From: Motiliproteus sp047633175
GTDB lineage: Bacteria; Pseudomonadota; Gammaproteobacteria; Pseudomonadales; Balneatricaceae
DNA length: 64,000 bases
Direction: 5' to 3'
Assembly: GCA_047633175.1 (NCBI GenBank)
Contig: JBLIEQ010000002.1
Coordinates: forward strand, 182,635-246,634
Made by a program: the position numbers and the translations under genes. Shown here in pieces: positions 8,539-16,849 of this stretch. Under the pieces are notes generated by a model. It searched no databases and was not told the DNA's origin. It saw nothing but the letters and a program-made list of their open reading frames with translations. The number at the start of each line of letters is the position of its first letter. Within the stretch, counting starts at the first letter, position 1.

Positions 8539-8766
8539 TCAACTCCACCAAAATAAATAAATTAACAACAAAAACTAAAACACACACCGTTGTGGATATA
8601 AACTCTTGTACCAACTGCCTTTATACATTACGTTAAAAACGTATTCAACATAATATGCAACTCTTTATATACTATCAAAGTGCGTTATCAATAATCTTTC
8701 GGAATGTACTGCCTCACTAGCCCAAAGGAGCGGCAGTGACCCTTACTACCTCAAGTTGTATTCCAT
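8539..8766. promoter_or_regulatory. AT-rich intergenic stretch, likely promoter of the two-gene AT-rich unit
   Basis: A gene-free stretch of 228 bp, very rich in A and T, lies upstream (minus strand) of the GT9/pyruvyltransferase pair and just after the AlgX-like gene. It is the natural place for the promoter, but I cannot point to a confident -35/-10 pair. Confidence 0.35.
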
Positions 8767-9819
8767 TTATTCATCTTCATTCAGGTACTCAATGATCGCC
8801 TCTGCCGCTAGCTGGTACCCAGTGGATCCCCAGTGGGTATCGTTGGGCAGGTACAGATCAACCACGCCCTCGCGGACCCGCTGCTGCAGTAGCAGATCTA
8901 GACGAATCAGATTCAACGCCCGGTGTGTTGCCAAGGCCGGGATAATGCTCAAACCGGCGAACGCCTGATCTTGCAACACCTGTGAATAGGCGGTCAACTT
9001 ATCCGGCGCCACCATGATCACCATGCGGGTATACCCGTTGGCTTCGATCTGTTGCTGCACCTGCAGCAGGTTACAAGCCATCACGGCATCGCTGCCTGGG
9101 GGTAACTCCCGTTTAGCGATATCGCCTTCGTGGATCAAAACCTGGTCCTTGATACGGCTTGAGAACAGGTCGTCTCGGGTAAGGGCAAGCCTAAACGTAT
9201 CGGTGACGTTAACACCCAATGCACGGGGAATCGACCTGGCCAGATAGCTGGCCGCATTATCCAGATTTAAACCGGACTGCACAGTTTCCCGCGTCACCGG
9301 ATGAGTCTGGTAGTGGCCCGCATTGATCATCGGTGCGTGCACCCTCATATGAGAAGCTTGAGGTGGCGGCATTTGACAGCCTTGCGCAGAAAAACGCCTA
9401 TACAGGCTCGCCTCTATACTTTGGATCACCAGGTATTTAGGCGGTGTTCGCTTAAAGGCCGGACTGTTCAGGATACGCTCCACCCCCCCATGGTCAAAAT
9501 GAAACACTTGGGCGCTTGCTCCGGTACTCTCGACCACATAGTTGACCCAGCTCATCCGCGGACTGCCGGAGGAGAACGAGTCACCCAATACCACCAGGTC
9601 GCTATACCCTTGGTAGTTTGATCTATTTAACTGATAGAGAGGCGTCCTATAAGACTCCTGAGGCTGGTTCCAGCCATAGTCGTTATCGCTGAATCCACCC
9701 ACCCGGGTCATATTTCCGTTGCTCGGCTTGTCCAGATAGAGACTGGTCGCAACCAGCACCAGACTGACCATCACCAGGGGTATTATTAAAATCTTGTTGA
9801 AGCGATGGAACTCAGACAT
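8767..9819 (-). CDS. AlgX/AlgJ-like SGNH-type acetyltransferase partner
   Basis: 350 residues with one N-terminal membrane anchor (about residues 9-28), then a periplasmic domain. LVVLGDSFSSGSP carries the serine of the SGNH block near residue 80, and LPNDTHWGSTGYQLAAEAI near the C-terminus carries the Asp/His pair. AlgJ and AlgX use this arrangement to pass acetyl groups onto a polysaccharide in the periplasm. It lies 2 bp after an AlgI-like MBOAT gene, its usual partner, so the two probably O-acetylate LPS or another surface glycan. There are no alginate synthesis genes here, so alginate itself is unlikely to be the substrate. Confidence 0.75.
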   Translation of the reverse strand: MSEFHRFNKILIIPLVMVSLVLVATSLYLDKPSNGNMTRVGGFSDNDYGWNQPQESYRTPLYQLNRSNYQGYSDLVVLGDSFSSGSPRMSWVNYVVESTGASAQVFHFDHGGVERILNSPAFKRTPPKYLVIQSIEASLYRRFSAQGCQMPPPQASHMRVHAPMINAGHYQTHPVTRETVQSGLNLDNAASYLARSIPRALGVNVTDTFRLALTRDDLFSSRIKDQVLIHEGDIAKRELPPGSDAVMACNLLQVQQQIEANGYTRMVIMVAPDKLTAYSQVLQDQAFAGLSIIPALATHRALNLIRLDLLLQQRVREGVVDLYLPNDTHWGSTGYQLAAEAIIEYLNEDE

Positions 9820-9821
9820 AC

Positions 9822-11294
9822 CTAAAACCTGAAATACAAAAATTCACTGACGTTGTTCATCTTTAAGATCGCTGTAAGCGCTAATCCTGCGATCAATAGC
9901 GCCCAGAACAGGGTCGGCTGCAGCCTTAACCTTCTGGCACCACTCTTCAAACCTACAAATTGCAGGCTATTGGGGAGCAGTAGCACCGCGATGATGAGAC
10001 ACACAAGCCACTTGGTCACCGTGAGGGATTTGCGAAACAGGTCATTATAAAAGTAACTCTGGCCGTCGCTGAGCGGATTAAGCCCCAGCATCGCCTGCCA
10101 GATCGCCACGGCACTATCGAGACTCTCGGCCCTGAACACCACCCAGGCGAACACCACCGCCGTGAAGGTCAGCAGCCAGCCCAGCGCTGCGGCCAAGGGA
10201 CGAGGGATTGCAGTCAGTCCAGATTTCGCCCACAGCCCTTGCCATAGATGGTTGAGGGTCAGCATCAGCCCATGGATACCGCCCCAGATCACGAAGGTCC
10301 AGCCAGCGCCGTGCCACAGCCCACCCAGCAACATGGTGGCCAGGACGTTCTGCAATCGCCGCCATTCGCCGCGACGGTTGCCGCCGAGTGGAATATAGAT
10401 GTAATCGCGCAGAAACCGTGACAGGGTGATATGCCAGCGCCGCCAGAAGTCGATAATATTGCGTGCTTTATAGGGAGAGTTGAAGTTAATCGGCAGAGTG
10501 ATGCCGAACAATAAAGCGATCCCCAGCGCCATATCCGCGTAGCCGGAAAAATCAAAATAAAGCTGAAAAGTATAGCTGAGCGCCCCGTACCAGGCTTCCA
10601 GCGGCGAGAGCAGGACGCCCTGGTCGGCGGCCGTAAACACCTGCTGCACATAGAGCGACAACTGGTCGGCAACGACTACCTTCTTGAACAGCCCTAGCAC
10701 AAACAGGCAGAGTCCCTGGGCCACTTTCTTGGCATCGTAGCGATAGCAGGCCTCATTCAGAAACTGCGGCATCATCTCTTTATGATGCACGATGGGCCCG
10801 GCGATCAGCTGTGGAAAGAAGGTGACAAATAGACAGTATTGAAGAAAATTGTACTCTCGGGTTTCACCCCGGTAGGCATCGACCAGATAAGCGAGCTGCT
10901 GAAAGGTGAAGAAAGAGATGGCCAGCGGTAGTAAAACCGCATCAAAACTAAGCGGGCTCTCCAGCAGCTGGTTTAGATTCTCGATAAAGAAACCGGCGTA
11001 CTTGTAGTAGCCTAACAGTGTCAGGTTAGCAGACAGCCCCAGCAGCAATAACAATTTACGCGCGCGTAGGCTATTTTCCGAACTGTGGAGTTGGGTCCCC
11101 AGCGCGTAGTTAAATAGCATTGAGGCCAGAATCAAACCAAGGTAAGCGGGATTCCACCAACCATAAAAAAACAAGGATGCGGTGACCAGCCAAGTGACGG
11201 CAACCCGGTGATGGCCCCGGCCACCGATCAGCTGGAAACCGATCCACACGATCGGTAAGAATAGGAATACAAAGGTATAAGAATTAAACAGCAT
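9822..11294 (-). CDS. MBOAT family O-acyltransferase (AlgI-like)
   Basis: 490 residues from the ATG at 11294 (MLFNSYTFVFLFLPIV, the typical AlgI-type start); a TTG six codons upstream is less likely. The protein is polytopic, with about ten membrane segments. It contains FWRRWHITLSRFLRDYIYIP and the catalytic-His motif GLWHGAGWTFVIWGGIHG near residue 320. MBOAT proteins move acetyl groups from cytoplasmic acetyl-CoA across the inner membrane to a periplasmic partner, here most likely the adjacent AlgX-like protein. It sits between that gene and an LpxL-type gene, all on the minus strand. Confidence 0.88.
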   Translation of the reverse strand: MLFNSYTFVFLFLPIVWIGFQLIGGRGHHRVAVTWLVTASLFFYGWWNPAYLGLILASMLFNYALGTQLHSSENSLRARKLLLLLGLSANLTLLGYYKYAGFFIENLNQLLESPLSFDAVLLPLAISFFTFQQLAYLVDAYRGETREYNFLQYCLFVTFFPQLIAGPIVHHKEMMPQFLNEACYRYDAKKVAQGLCLFVLGLFKKVVVADQLSLYVQQVFTAADQGVLLSPLEAWYGALSYTFQLYFDFSGYADMALGIALLFGITLPINFNSPYKARNIIDFWRRWHITLSRFLRDYIYIPLGGNRRGEWRRLQNVLATMLLGGLWHGAGWTFVIWGGIHGLMLTLNHLWQGLWAKSGLTAIPRPLAAALGWLLTFTAVVFAWVVFRAESLDSAVAIWQAMLGLNPLSDGQSYFYNDLFRKSLTVTKWLVCLIIAVLLLPNSLQFVGLKSGARRLRLQPTLFWALLIAGLALTAILKMNNVSEFLYFRF

Positions 11295-11320
11295 TGCCGC
11301 TATCCAGTACAACTATCAGC

Positions 11321-12226
11321 TTAATAGGGAGCGCCAGGTGCACCTTTAAAACGCCGGTGCACCCACAGATACTGCTCGGGGGCTCGCTCGACCTGCTGTT
11401 CAATCAGGCGGTGATAACGTGCCGTATCGGCAATCGCATCGCCCGAAGGGTAGCCTTCCAGAGGCGCGAGCAACTCGATCTCGTAACCCCCTGCTACCCG
11501 CCGGGTAAAAAACGGGATCACCACCGCCTTGCCCAGCCTGGCGATAGCAGAGGTGCCGGTGGCACTGTGGGCCGGCTGACCTAAAAAATCGACCAGGGCG
11601 CTGTTGCCTCCCTGATGCTGCTGATCGGAGGCAAACCAGATCGCCCCGCCCTTTTTAAGCTGACGGATAATCGCCTTAATGTTGGTATGGGCGATAGCCC
11701 CGTCGGTTCCCTTGCTGCGCCCCTGCTGGGTAAAGTACTCCTGAATCCGACTGTTCATACGTCGATAGACTGGCGCAAATTTGCACTGGTTCACCAGCAG
11801 CCTGCCGCCGATTTCCAGAGTGCTGAAGTGGGCACTCAACAGGATAATACCCTTGCCCCGTTGCTGCGCCGCCTTGATATGCTCAAGCCCAGTGATATTC
11901 TTGATCAGCCCATCAAGTGTTCGGCGACTGCCCCACCAGCACTGGGCGGTCTCAAACAGGGCGATACCCAGGGACTCGAAATGGCGAACCAGCAGCCCCT
12001 CCTGCTGGTCTGAAGCCATCTGAGGAAAACAGTGGCGAATATTAGCCCGGGCAATATCGGCACGCTTGTGAGCAGGCCGGATCAACAGCCGTCCTATGCC
12101 CCGACCTAAGCAGAGCTGCACCCTGAAGGGCAGCATGATGGCCAGCCGCAGGAGCCCGAAACCCAGCCAAGCGAGCCAATAGCGGGGACCCAGCAGGCTG
12201 CGTAACGCTATGGCGTCGGCGCTCAT
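11321..12226 (-). CDS. Lipid A late acyltransferase (LpxL/HtrB type)
   Basis: 301 residues of the lysophospholipid acyltransferase-like family that adds a secondary acyl chain to Kdo2-lipid A at the inner membrane. The HX4E catalytic motif is seen as LLSAHFSTLE near residue 132, and an N-terminal hydrophobic segment (YWLAWLGFGLLRLAIMLPF) anchors it. IWFASDQQHQGG in the middle corresponds to the conserved D-Q region of the family. Its start overlaps the end of msbA (12223-12226), pairing lipid A completion with lipid A export. LpxL and LpxM cannot be separated by eye. Confidence 0.88.
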   Translation of the reverse strand: MSADAIALRSLLGPRYWLAWLGFGLLRLAIMLPFRVQLCLGRGIGRLLIRPAHKRADIARANIRHCFPQMASDQQEGLLVRHFESLGIALFETAQCWWGSRRTLDGLIKNITGLEHIKAAQQRGKGIILLSAHFSTLEIGGRLLVNQCKFAPVYRRMNSRIQEYFTQQGRSKGTDGAIAHTNIKAIIRQLKKGGAIWFASDQQHQGGNSALVDFLGQPAHSATGTSAIARLGKAVVIPFFTRRVAGGYEIELLAPLEGYPSGDAIADTARYHRLIEQQVERAPEQYLWVHRRFKGAPGAPY

Positions 12227-13950
12227 TTTAACTCTCGATAGAGATCACAATAGGCGCCGCCCTTCTCAAGCAGCTGCTGGTGAGTACCGGTTTCGACGAT
12301 CTCGCCGTGAGACAGCACCACGATGCGATCGGCCTTCTCGATGGTCGACAGCCGATGGGCGATAACCAACGTGGTGCGCCCCCGGCACAGCTCATCGAGG
12401 GCTTCCTGGACCTGGCGTTCGGACTCGTTATCCAGCGCCGAGGTCGCCTCATCCAGGATCAGCAGCGGGGCATCCTTGTAGAACGCCCGGGCCAGCGCCA
12501 ATCGTTGACGCTGGCCGCCGGACAGCAGCGAGCCCTGCTCGCCGACCTTAGACTCGGCAGCAAATTCCAACTGCCCGACGAACCCATCCGCGTGGGCATG
12601 TTTCAGTGCCCCCTGCAGGCGCTCGGGATCGGTGGTCTGCGCCCCGCCAAAGGCGATATTATCGGCCACCGTCTCATCAAACAGCAGCACCTCCTGATCC
12701 ACATAGGCGATCTGGCTGCGCAGGCTGGCCAGGGTGAAGGAGCGACTATCGACCCCATCGAGCAGAATTTGCCCCTGCTGCAGCTCATAAAAGCGCGGCA
12801 GCAGCTGCGTCAGAGTCGTCTTACCACTCCCTGAGGTGCCCACGAAGGCCACCGTCTCACCGGGCTGAATATCCAGGTTGATGTTATTCAATACGTTGGG
12901 CAGCTCTTCTCCATATGAGAAGCTCAGATCCCTGATCTCCAGATGGCCACTGAACTCCGTCAACTCCTGTTTGCCACTGTCCAGTTCCTTAACCTCGTCG
13001 AACAGATCGAAAACGCTTTCCGCCGCCGCAAACCCGCGTTGCAGCTGCTCATTGATGCCGGCAAGCTGACGCATAGGCCCTAACAACATCCCCATGCCGG
13101 TGATAAAGGCGACGAACTGACCGGTCGTCATGCTGGCCTCCCCCTCCAGCGAGGCAGCCACATACACGACCGAGGCCAGGGAGATCGCCAGCACCTGCTG
13201 GATGATCGGCGAGGTGGCGGCAGAGACCATGATCAGCTTAAAGTTATTGCGACGCAGGTTGTTGACCACCGCAAAGAACTTAGCCTGCTCCTGAGCTTCG
13301 GCGCCGTATAACTTGATCAGTTTATGCCCTTTGAGGCTCTCTTCTAGCCGGTGCGTCATCTGTCCAGCATCGTTCTGCAGCGCCCGACTCGAATTGCGCA
13401 GCCGCTTGCTGACCACCTTGATAATCAAGCCGATCACCGGCGTGACCACCACCACCATTAGCGTGAGCCTCCAGTTCAGGTAGAACAGATAGCCCAGTAG
13501 GCCGGCGACGGTCAGGGAGTCGCGCACCACGACCATCCACACCTGACTGGCCGTGGCCGAGAGTTGCTCAACGTTATAAGTCACCTTGGACAGCAGCTTT
13601 CCGGTGGCCTGTTGATCCATAAAGGATTGCGGCAACTGGAGGATATGGCCAAACAGATCCACCCGCATCTGCATCACCACCTGGGTCGCGACGGCCGTAA
13701 TCCCCAATGCACTCAGTATTCGGGCAAGACCACGAACAAAGAAGATCCCCACCAGCGCCAGCGGGATTAGTACTCTGGAATCGGCATCCTTGGCCGTAAA
13801 AGTGCCGTCGATCAGTGGCTCCATCAGGGCCGCCATCGCAGGTTCAGTGGCCGCCACCACGGTGGTACAGGCAATGGCGACGATAAACTTAAGCCAGTGA
13901 GGCCGAACATAGGCCGCTATGCGCGTGATCAACTCTTTATTAGTGTGCAC
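12223..13950 (-). CDS. msbA: Lipid A export ABC transporter, ATP-binding/permease protein
   Basis: 575 residues from the GTG at 13950 (MHTNKELITRIAAYVRPHW). An open frame extends 45 codons further upstream but runs through the preceding gene and looks unlike protein. The first 310 residues form the six-helix membrane domain. The nucleotide-binding domain follows, with Walker A GTSGSGKTT, signature LSGGQRQR, Walker B LLILDEATSALD and the switch His in IAHRLST. MsbA flips core-lipid A to the periplasmic leaflet. It begins 1 bp after the stop of a GT9 gene, and its stop overlaps the lipid A acyltransferase start. Confidence 0.95.
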   Translation of the reverse strand: MHTNKELITRIAAYVRPHWLKFIVAIACTTVVAATEPAMAALMEPLIDGTFTAKDADSRVLIPLALVGIFFVRGLARILSALGITAVATQVVMQMRVDLFGHILQLPQSFMDQQATGKLLSKVTYNVEQLSATASQVWMVVVRDSLTVAGLLGYLFYLNWRLTLMVVVVTPVIGLIIKVVSKRLRNSSRALQNDAGQMTHRLEESLKGHKLIKLYGAEAQEQAKFFAVVNNLRRNNFKLIMVSAATSPIIQQVLAISLASVVYVAASLEGEASMTTGQFVAFITGMGMLLGPMRQLAGINEQLQRGFAAAESVFDLFDEVKELDSGKQELTEFSGHLEIRDLSFSYGEELPNVLNNINLDIQPGETVAFVGTSGSGKTTLTQLLPRFYELQQGQILLDGVDSRSFTLASLRSQIAYVDQEVLLFDETVADNIAFGGAQTTDPERLQGALKHAHADGFVGQLEFAAESKVGEQGSLLSGGQRQRLALARAFYKDAPLLILDEATSALDNESERQVQEALDELCRGRTTLVIAHRLSTIEKADRIVVLSHGEIVETGTHQQLLEKGGAYCDLYRELK

Positions 13951-13951
13951 G

Positions 13952-15010
13952 TTATGCCTCGGTGGGCGCGGGGATGGGCGCGGGGGTGAGCGTGGGGGCA
14001 GGAGTGCCAAGGCCCAGGGCGTGAAGGATTTCCTGTGATACGGCCTCGACCGTGGGCAGCGAGCCGTCGGCATTAAAGACCGCATAGTGAGGTTCGTAAC
14101 GCGGCCAATAGCGATAGGGGACCGTGGAAAAAAACAGTCCTAGTGTCGGCGTATGGGTGGCGATGGCCAGGTTACGCACGCCGGTATCGTTGCACACCAG
14201 CAACTTCGACTCAGCCAGCCAGGGAATCACCTCCTCCAGAGACAGTTGGGTCTGCACACTGACATTAGTGTGATGCTTAAGCTGGGCGATAATCTTATCG
14301 GCCTTCTCGTGTGGTTTGATCCCTTCCAGAATCACATGCTGATGCTCAGGCGCGCTTGTGGCCAGCCGATCGATCACCTCGATCATCTGCGCTTGCGGAT
14401 AGCATTTGTTGGCGGTCGAGGCGCCAAAAAAATACACCACCCGGGGCTGACAGCTGGCAGCATCATAACGCGGATAGCCGAATTCAAGCGGATACCGGGG
14501 CTGATGACCAAGCAGATTGAGAAAATCCAGCATCGTTTCCGCTTCAAACTTAAAATCAGACCGCAGTATGCCCAGATCGTAAAAGATCCGGTTTTGAATT
14601 GGTTTGTAAGGAAAGCCCAGCTTCAGCTTGGCCTTATTGAACAGACAAACATAATAGGAACGGTTAGTCGCGGCTAGATCGAAGATGATGTCCTGCTCGC
14701 CCAGCTCTTTGATACGGGCAATACGTTCTCTGATCGGCGTGCCGCGCTGATCGCTGCCATGAATCACATGAACGCGGTCGACCAGGTCTTCGGGGGCGGA
14801 ATAGGTGTAATTAGAGACCAGGCTCAGGGTGATCTGAGCATTGGGGAAGAAGCGCCGCGCTTCCTGTAAAAACGCCCGGGTAATCACCATATCACCGAGG
14901 GCGGCATGCCGGATCACGGCAATGTTCTTCACCTTCTCCGGCTCTAATTCGGCGGCAATTCGGCGGCCTTTTTTAGAGGCGTAAGCGCCACGTTCAAACC
15001 AAAGCTTCAT
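13952..15010 (-). CDS. GT9 family (heptosyltransferase-type) glycosyltransferase with repeat tail
   Basis: 352 residues. NIAVIRHAALGDMVITRAFL near residue 30 is the GT9 N-terminal motif and LLVCNDTGVRNLAIATHTPT the C-terminal one; FFGASTANKCYPQAQ marks the donor region. An N-terminal leader (MKLWFERGAYASKKGRR) is basic and could bind the membrane face. The last 18 residues (TPAPTLTPAPIPAPTEA) are Pro/Ala-rich and come from 12-bp tandem units, so they are not part of the fold. The gene is directly upstream of msbA. Which core residue it transfers is unknown. Confidence 0.83.
   Translation of the reverse strand: MKLWFERGAYASKKGRRIAAELEPEKVKNIAVIRHAALGDMVITRAFLQEARRFFPNAQITLSLVSNYTYSAPEDLVDRVHVIHGSDQRGTPIRERIARIKELGEQDIIFDLAATNRSYYVCLFNKAKLKLGFPYKPIQNRIFYDLGILRSDFKFEAETMLDFLNLLGHQPRYPLEFGYPRYDAASCQPRVVYFFGASTANKCYPQAQMIEVIDRLATSAPEHQHVILEGIKPHEKADKIIAQLKHHTNVSVQTQLSLEEVIPWLAESKLLVCNDTGVRNLAIATHTPTLGLFFSTVPYRYWPRYEPHYAVFNADGSLPTVEAVSQEILHALGLGTPAPTLTPAPIPAPTEA
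13961..14006 (-). repeat. 12-bp tandem repeat at the 3' end of the GT9 gene
   Basis: Units GGGATGGGCGCG, GGGGTGAGCGTG and GGGGCAGGAGTG follow a partial unit, read on the plus strand. They keep frame and encode the Pro/Ala-rich tail that ends the protein, right next to the msbA start. Confidence 0.75.
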
Positions 15011-15060
15011 CCAGGCAGATCCCTGCTGATAAAAAAGTGAGCAATTGTAGCACAGTCGTC

Positions 15061-16446
15061 TTATTGAGCCAGATGTCCAGACTTCTGAGTACCCTGCTGA
15101 ACCCGCACGGGTATGCTCTCCTGCTGCTGCAGATAGTGTTCAACCTGCTCGGAATAAGACGTCGCATAAGAATATTTCTGGCTGTCATGCGCCGCCACCA
15201 GATTTACGATTAGCAGATAACCGAACAAACCCAATAGCAGCAGTTCCCGCCTAGGGCTCCGGGTTGCCAGCCATTCCTGTGCTTTGGCCAGCAGAGGCAG
15301 CAGCGCGGCGGGCAAGGCGATAATCAGGTGCCAGTAGGAGAAGGTGATCGGCGACAGGGCTGCTGCGATCAGGATGCCGATCAGCGCGGCGAAGGCATAT
15401 AACAGCAGCCAGTGCTCGGCCGTCTCTGTCGAGCACACCGTCGAGCACACCGTCGAGCTCACCGTAGAGCGACCGGCCGGGCGTCTGAGGCGGCCTTTAA
15501 TCTTATGCCAGGCCTGATAGTTGATGCGTGCAGAGAGGATAAGGGTCGCGGCGCCGACACTATAGAGCAGAGCCTGCCAGCTGTAACGGACCATATTCCT
15601 GATCATTTCGCTGTCGGTTAGCCAGTCGAACTCTGCCCCGCCAATCAATTTTTTAGAGAACAGCAGCGAGCCATAGCGCAGCCAGTACAGCACGGCCTTA
15701 ACCACCGGATAGACGTGCACGGCGCCATACCCTATATAGCGATCGCTTTCACGGCTCAGCGAGGGATTATCCTGGTACTCAAGCAGATAGGGGATCAGGC
15801 TGGCCAGGATCAGGGCGAAGCCACTGAGCAGCCCCAGCCAGGAGATGTGGATAAGTTTACGGTAGAACAATAACGTAGAAACAACCGCCAGCACCGGCCA
15901 GCTGTAATGCAACTGCATCGCAAAGCCGATCGCCAGGATATGCAGTAGCGTATACCGAAACGACGGCCGGCTGCGTAACTCAAACGCAGTCCACAGATGC
16001 AACGCTGCGGCAAAGAACAGATAGGAGGGGTTATAGAGCAAATTCTCGAACATCAGCCAGGGGCTGAGCCAGTAGATCAGCATTAAGACCAGCCGCACCT
16101 TCTGATCGAAGCTGCGCTTTACTACCGCATCGAACATCAGATAAGCCAACGCATGCAGACCGATCAACAGCCCCATGGGTGCCCAGGGCGAGTCCCACAG
16201 TAGCAATGGCAGGCCCACGATATAGGCAGACAGAGATCCCGGGACATTACCCACCGCGCTGGCGGCGTTACCAAAATTTAACCACTCACCGCTGCGGGCA
16301 CCCAGATAGCCTTTAAAGAGCATCTGGGTCTGATCACCGGTCAGGATCTGGTTATTGGCGAATAGCAACGTCAGCGCCAGACCGAGGAGAAAACACCCCC
16401 AGAACAACACCGAGAAATGCCTGTCTATCCATGCCGATTTGATCAT
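15061..16446 (-). CDS. Polytopic membrane glycosyltransferase (GT39/Gtr-type)
   Basis: 461 residues with about ten hydrophobic segments and little soluble sequence. After the first membrane helix it has a periplasmic loop with ILTGDQTQMLFKG; an acidic residue there is typical of polyprenyl-phosphate-sugar-dependent GT-C enzymes (RgtA, ArnT, GtrC groups). Its ATG overlaps the gtrA-like stop, and a GtrB-like GT2 lies upstream, the classic three-gene arrangement for adding a sugar to LPS in the periplasm. GT-C members diverge strongly, so the family call rests on topology and context. A central loop contains a repeat of STVC from 12-bp duplications. Confidence 0.72.
   Translation of the reverse strand: MIKSAWIDRHFSVLFWGCFLLGLALTLLFANNQILTGDQTQMLFKGYLGARSGEWLNFGNAASAVGNVPGSLSAYIVGLPLLLWDSPWAPMGLLIGLHALAYLMFDAVVKRSFDQKVRLVLMLIYWLSPWLMFENLLYNPSYLFFAAALHLWTAFELRSRPSFRYTLLHILAIGFAMQLHYSWPVLAVVSTLLFYRKLIHISWLGLLSGFALILASLIPYLLEYQDNPSLSRESDRYIGYGAVHVYPVVKAVLYWLRYGSLLFSKKLIGGAEFDWLTDSEMIRNMVRYSWQALLYSVGAATLILSARINYQAWHKIKGRLRRPAGRSTVSSTVCSTVCSTETAEHWLLLYAFAALIGILIAAALSPITFSYWHLIIALPAALLPLLAKAQEWLATRSPRRELLLLGLFGYLLIVNLVAAHDSQKYSYATSYSEQVEHYLQQQESIPVRVQQGTQKSGHLAQ
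15429..15476 (-). repeat. 12-bp tandem repeat inside the membrane glycosyltransferase
   Basis: TCGAGCACACCG occurs twice exactly (15429-15440, 15441-15452). A one-mismatch copy (TCGAGCTCACCG, 15453-15464) and a weaker fourth follow. They encode repeated STVC in a predicted loop. Identical neighbouring copies suggest recent expansion. Confidence 0.88.
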
Positions 16447-16847
16447 AATTGCTGCGGGCCTGTATGAGAAAATGTCCAGAACTTATGAATAAAGAAGGTG
16501 ATCAGGGGTAATAGGAACGCGATAATGACCACGCGCAGGTAATTATTCAACTCGCTCAGGGTATCGGCAAGCGCTATCGACACCAGCAGCGCACTCAACT
16601 GCACCAGAAAGAAGATACAGGCATTTTTGAGCGCCAGTTGCCGTTTAAAGACCAGCAACGACTGTAGGCTATAGGAAAAAACAAAGGCGCTCAGAAAGCC
16701 CAGCAGATTCGCCCACCATAAATTATCCAGCCACCAATGCAGGCAGGCGAAGGCGACCAGCAGATGGATGGCGGTGGCACCCCCACCGGTCAAGCCGTAG
16801 CGTACCAGCTGCAGCCGCAGCAGCTTTTGCAACAGCGGTATAAACAC
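16443..16847 (-). CDS. GtrA family membrane protein (putative sugar-lipid flippase)
   Basis: 134 residues, with four hydrophobic segments filling nearly the whole protein. RYGLTGGGATAIHLLVAF at the N-terminus and NLLGFLSAFVFSYSLQSLLVF in the middle match the GtrA family pattern. GtrA proteins are thought to flip undecaprenyl-phosphate-linked sugar made by GtrB. The gene is 2 bp after the gtrB-like gene and overlaps the membrane glycosyltransferase by ATGA, so all three are one translational unit. Confidence 0.87.
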   Translation of the reverse strand: MFIPLLQKLLRLQLVRYGLTGGGATAIHLLVAFACLHWWLDNLWWANLLGFLSAFVFSYSLQSLLVFKRQLALKNACIFFLVQLSALLVSIALADTLSELNNYLRVVIIAFLLPLITFFIHKFWTFSHTGPQQL

Positions 16848-16849
16848 CC

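Noticed and set aside
13951..14085. 45-codon N-terminal extension of MsbA
   Set aside because: Arg/Pro-rich reading of the overlapping GT9 3' repeat. The GTG at 13950 gives the standard MsbA start.
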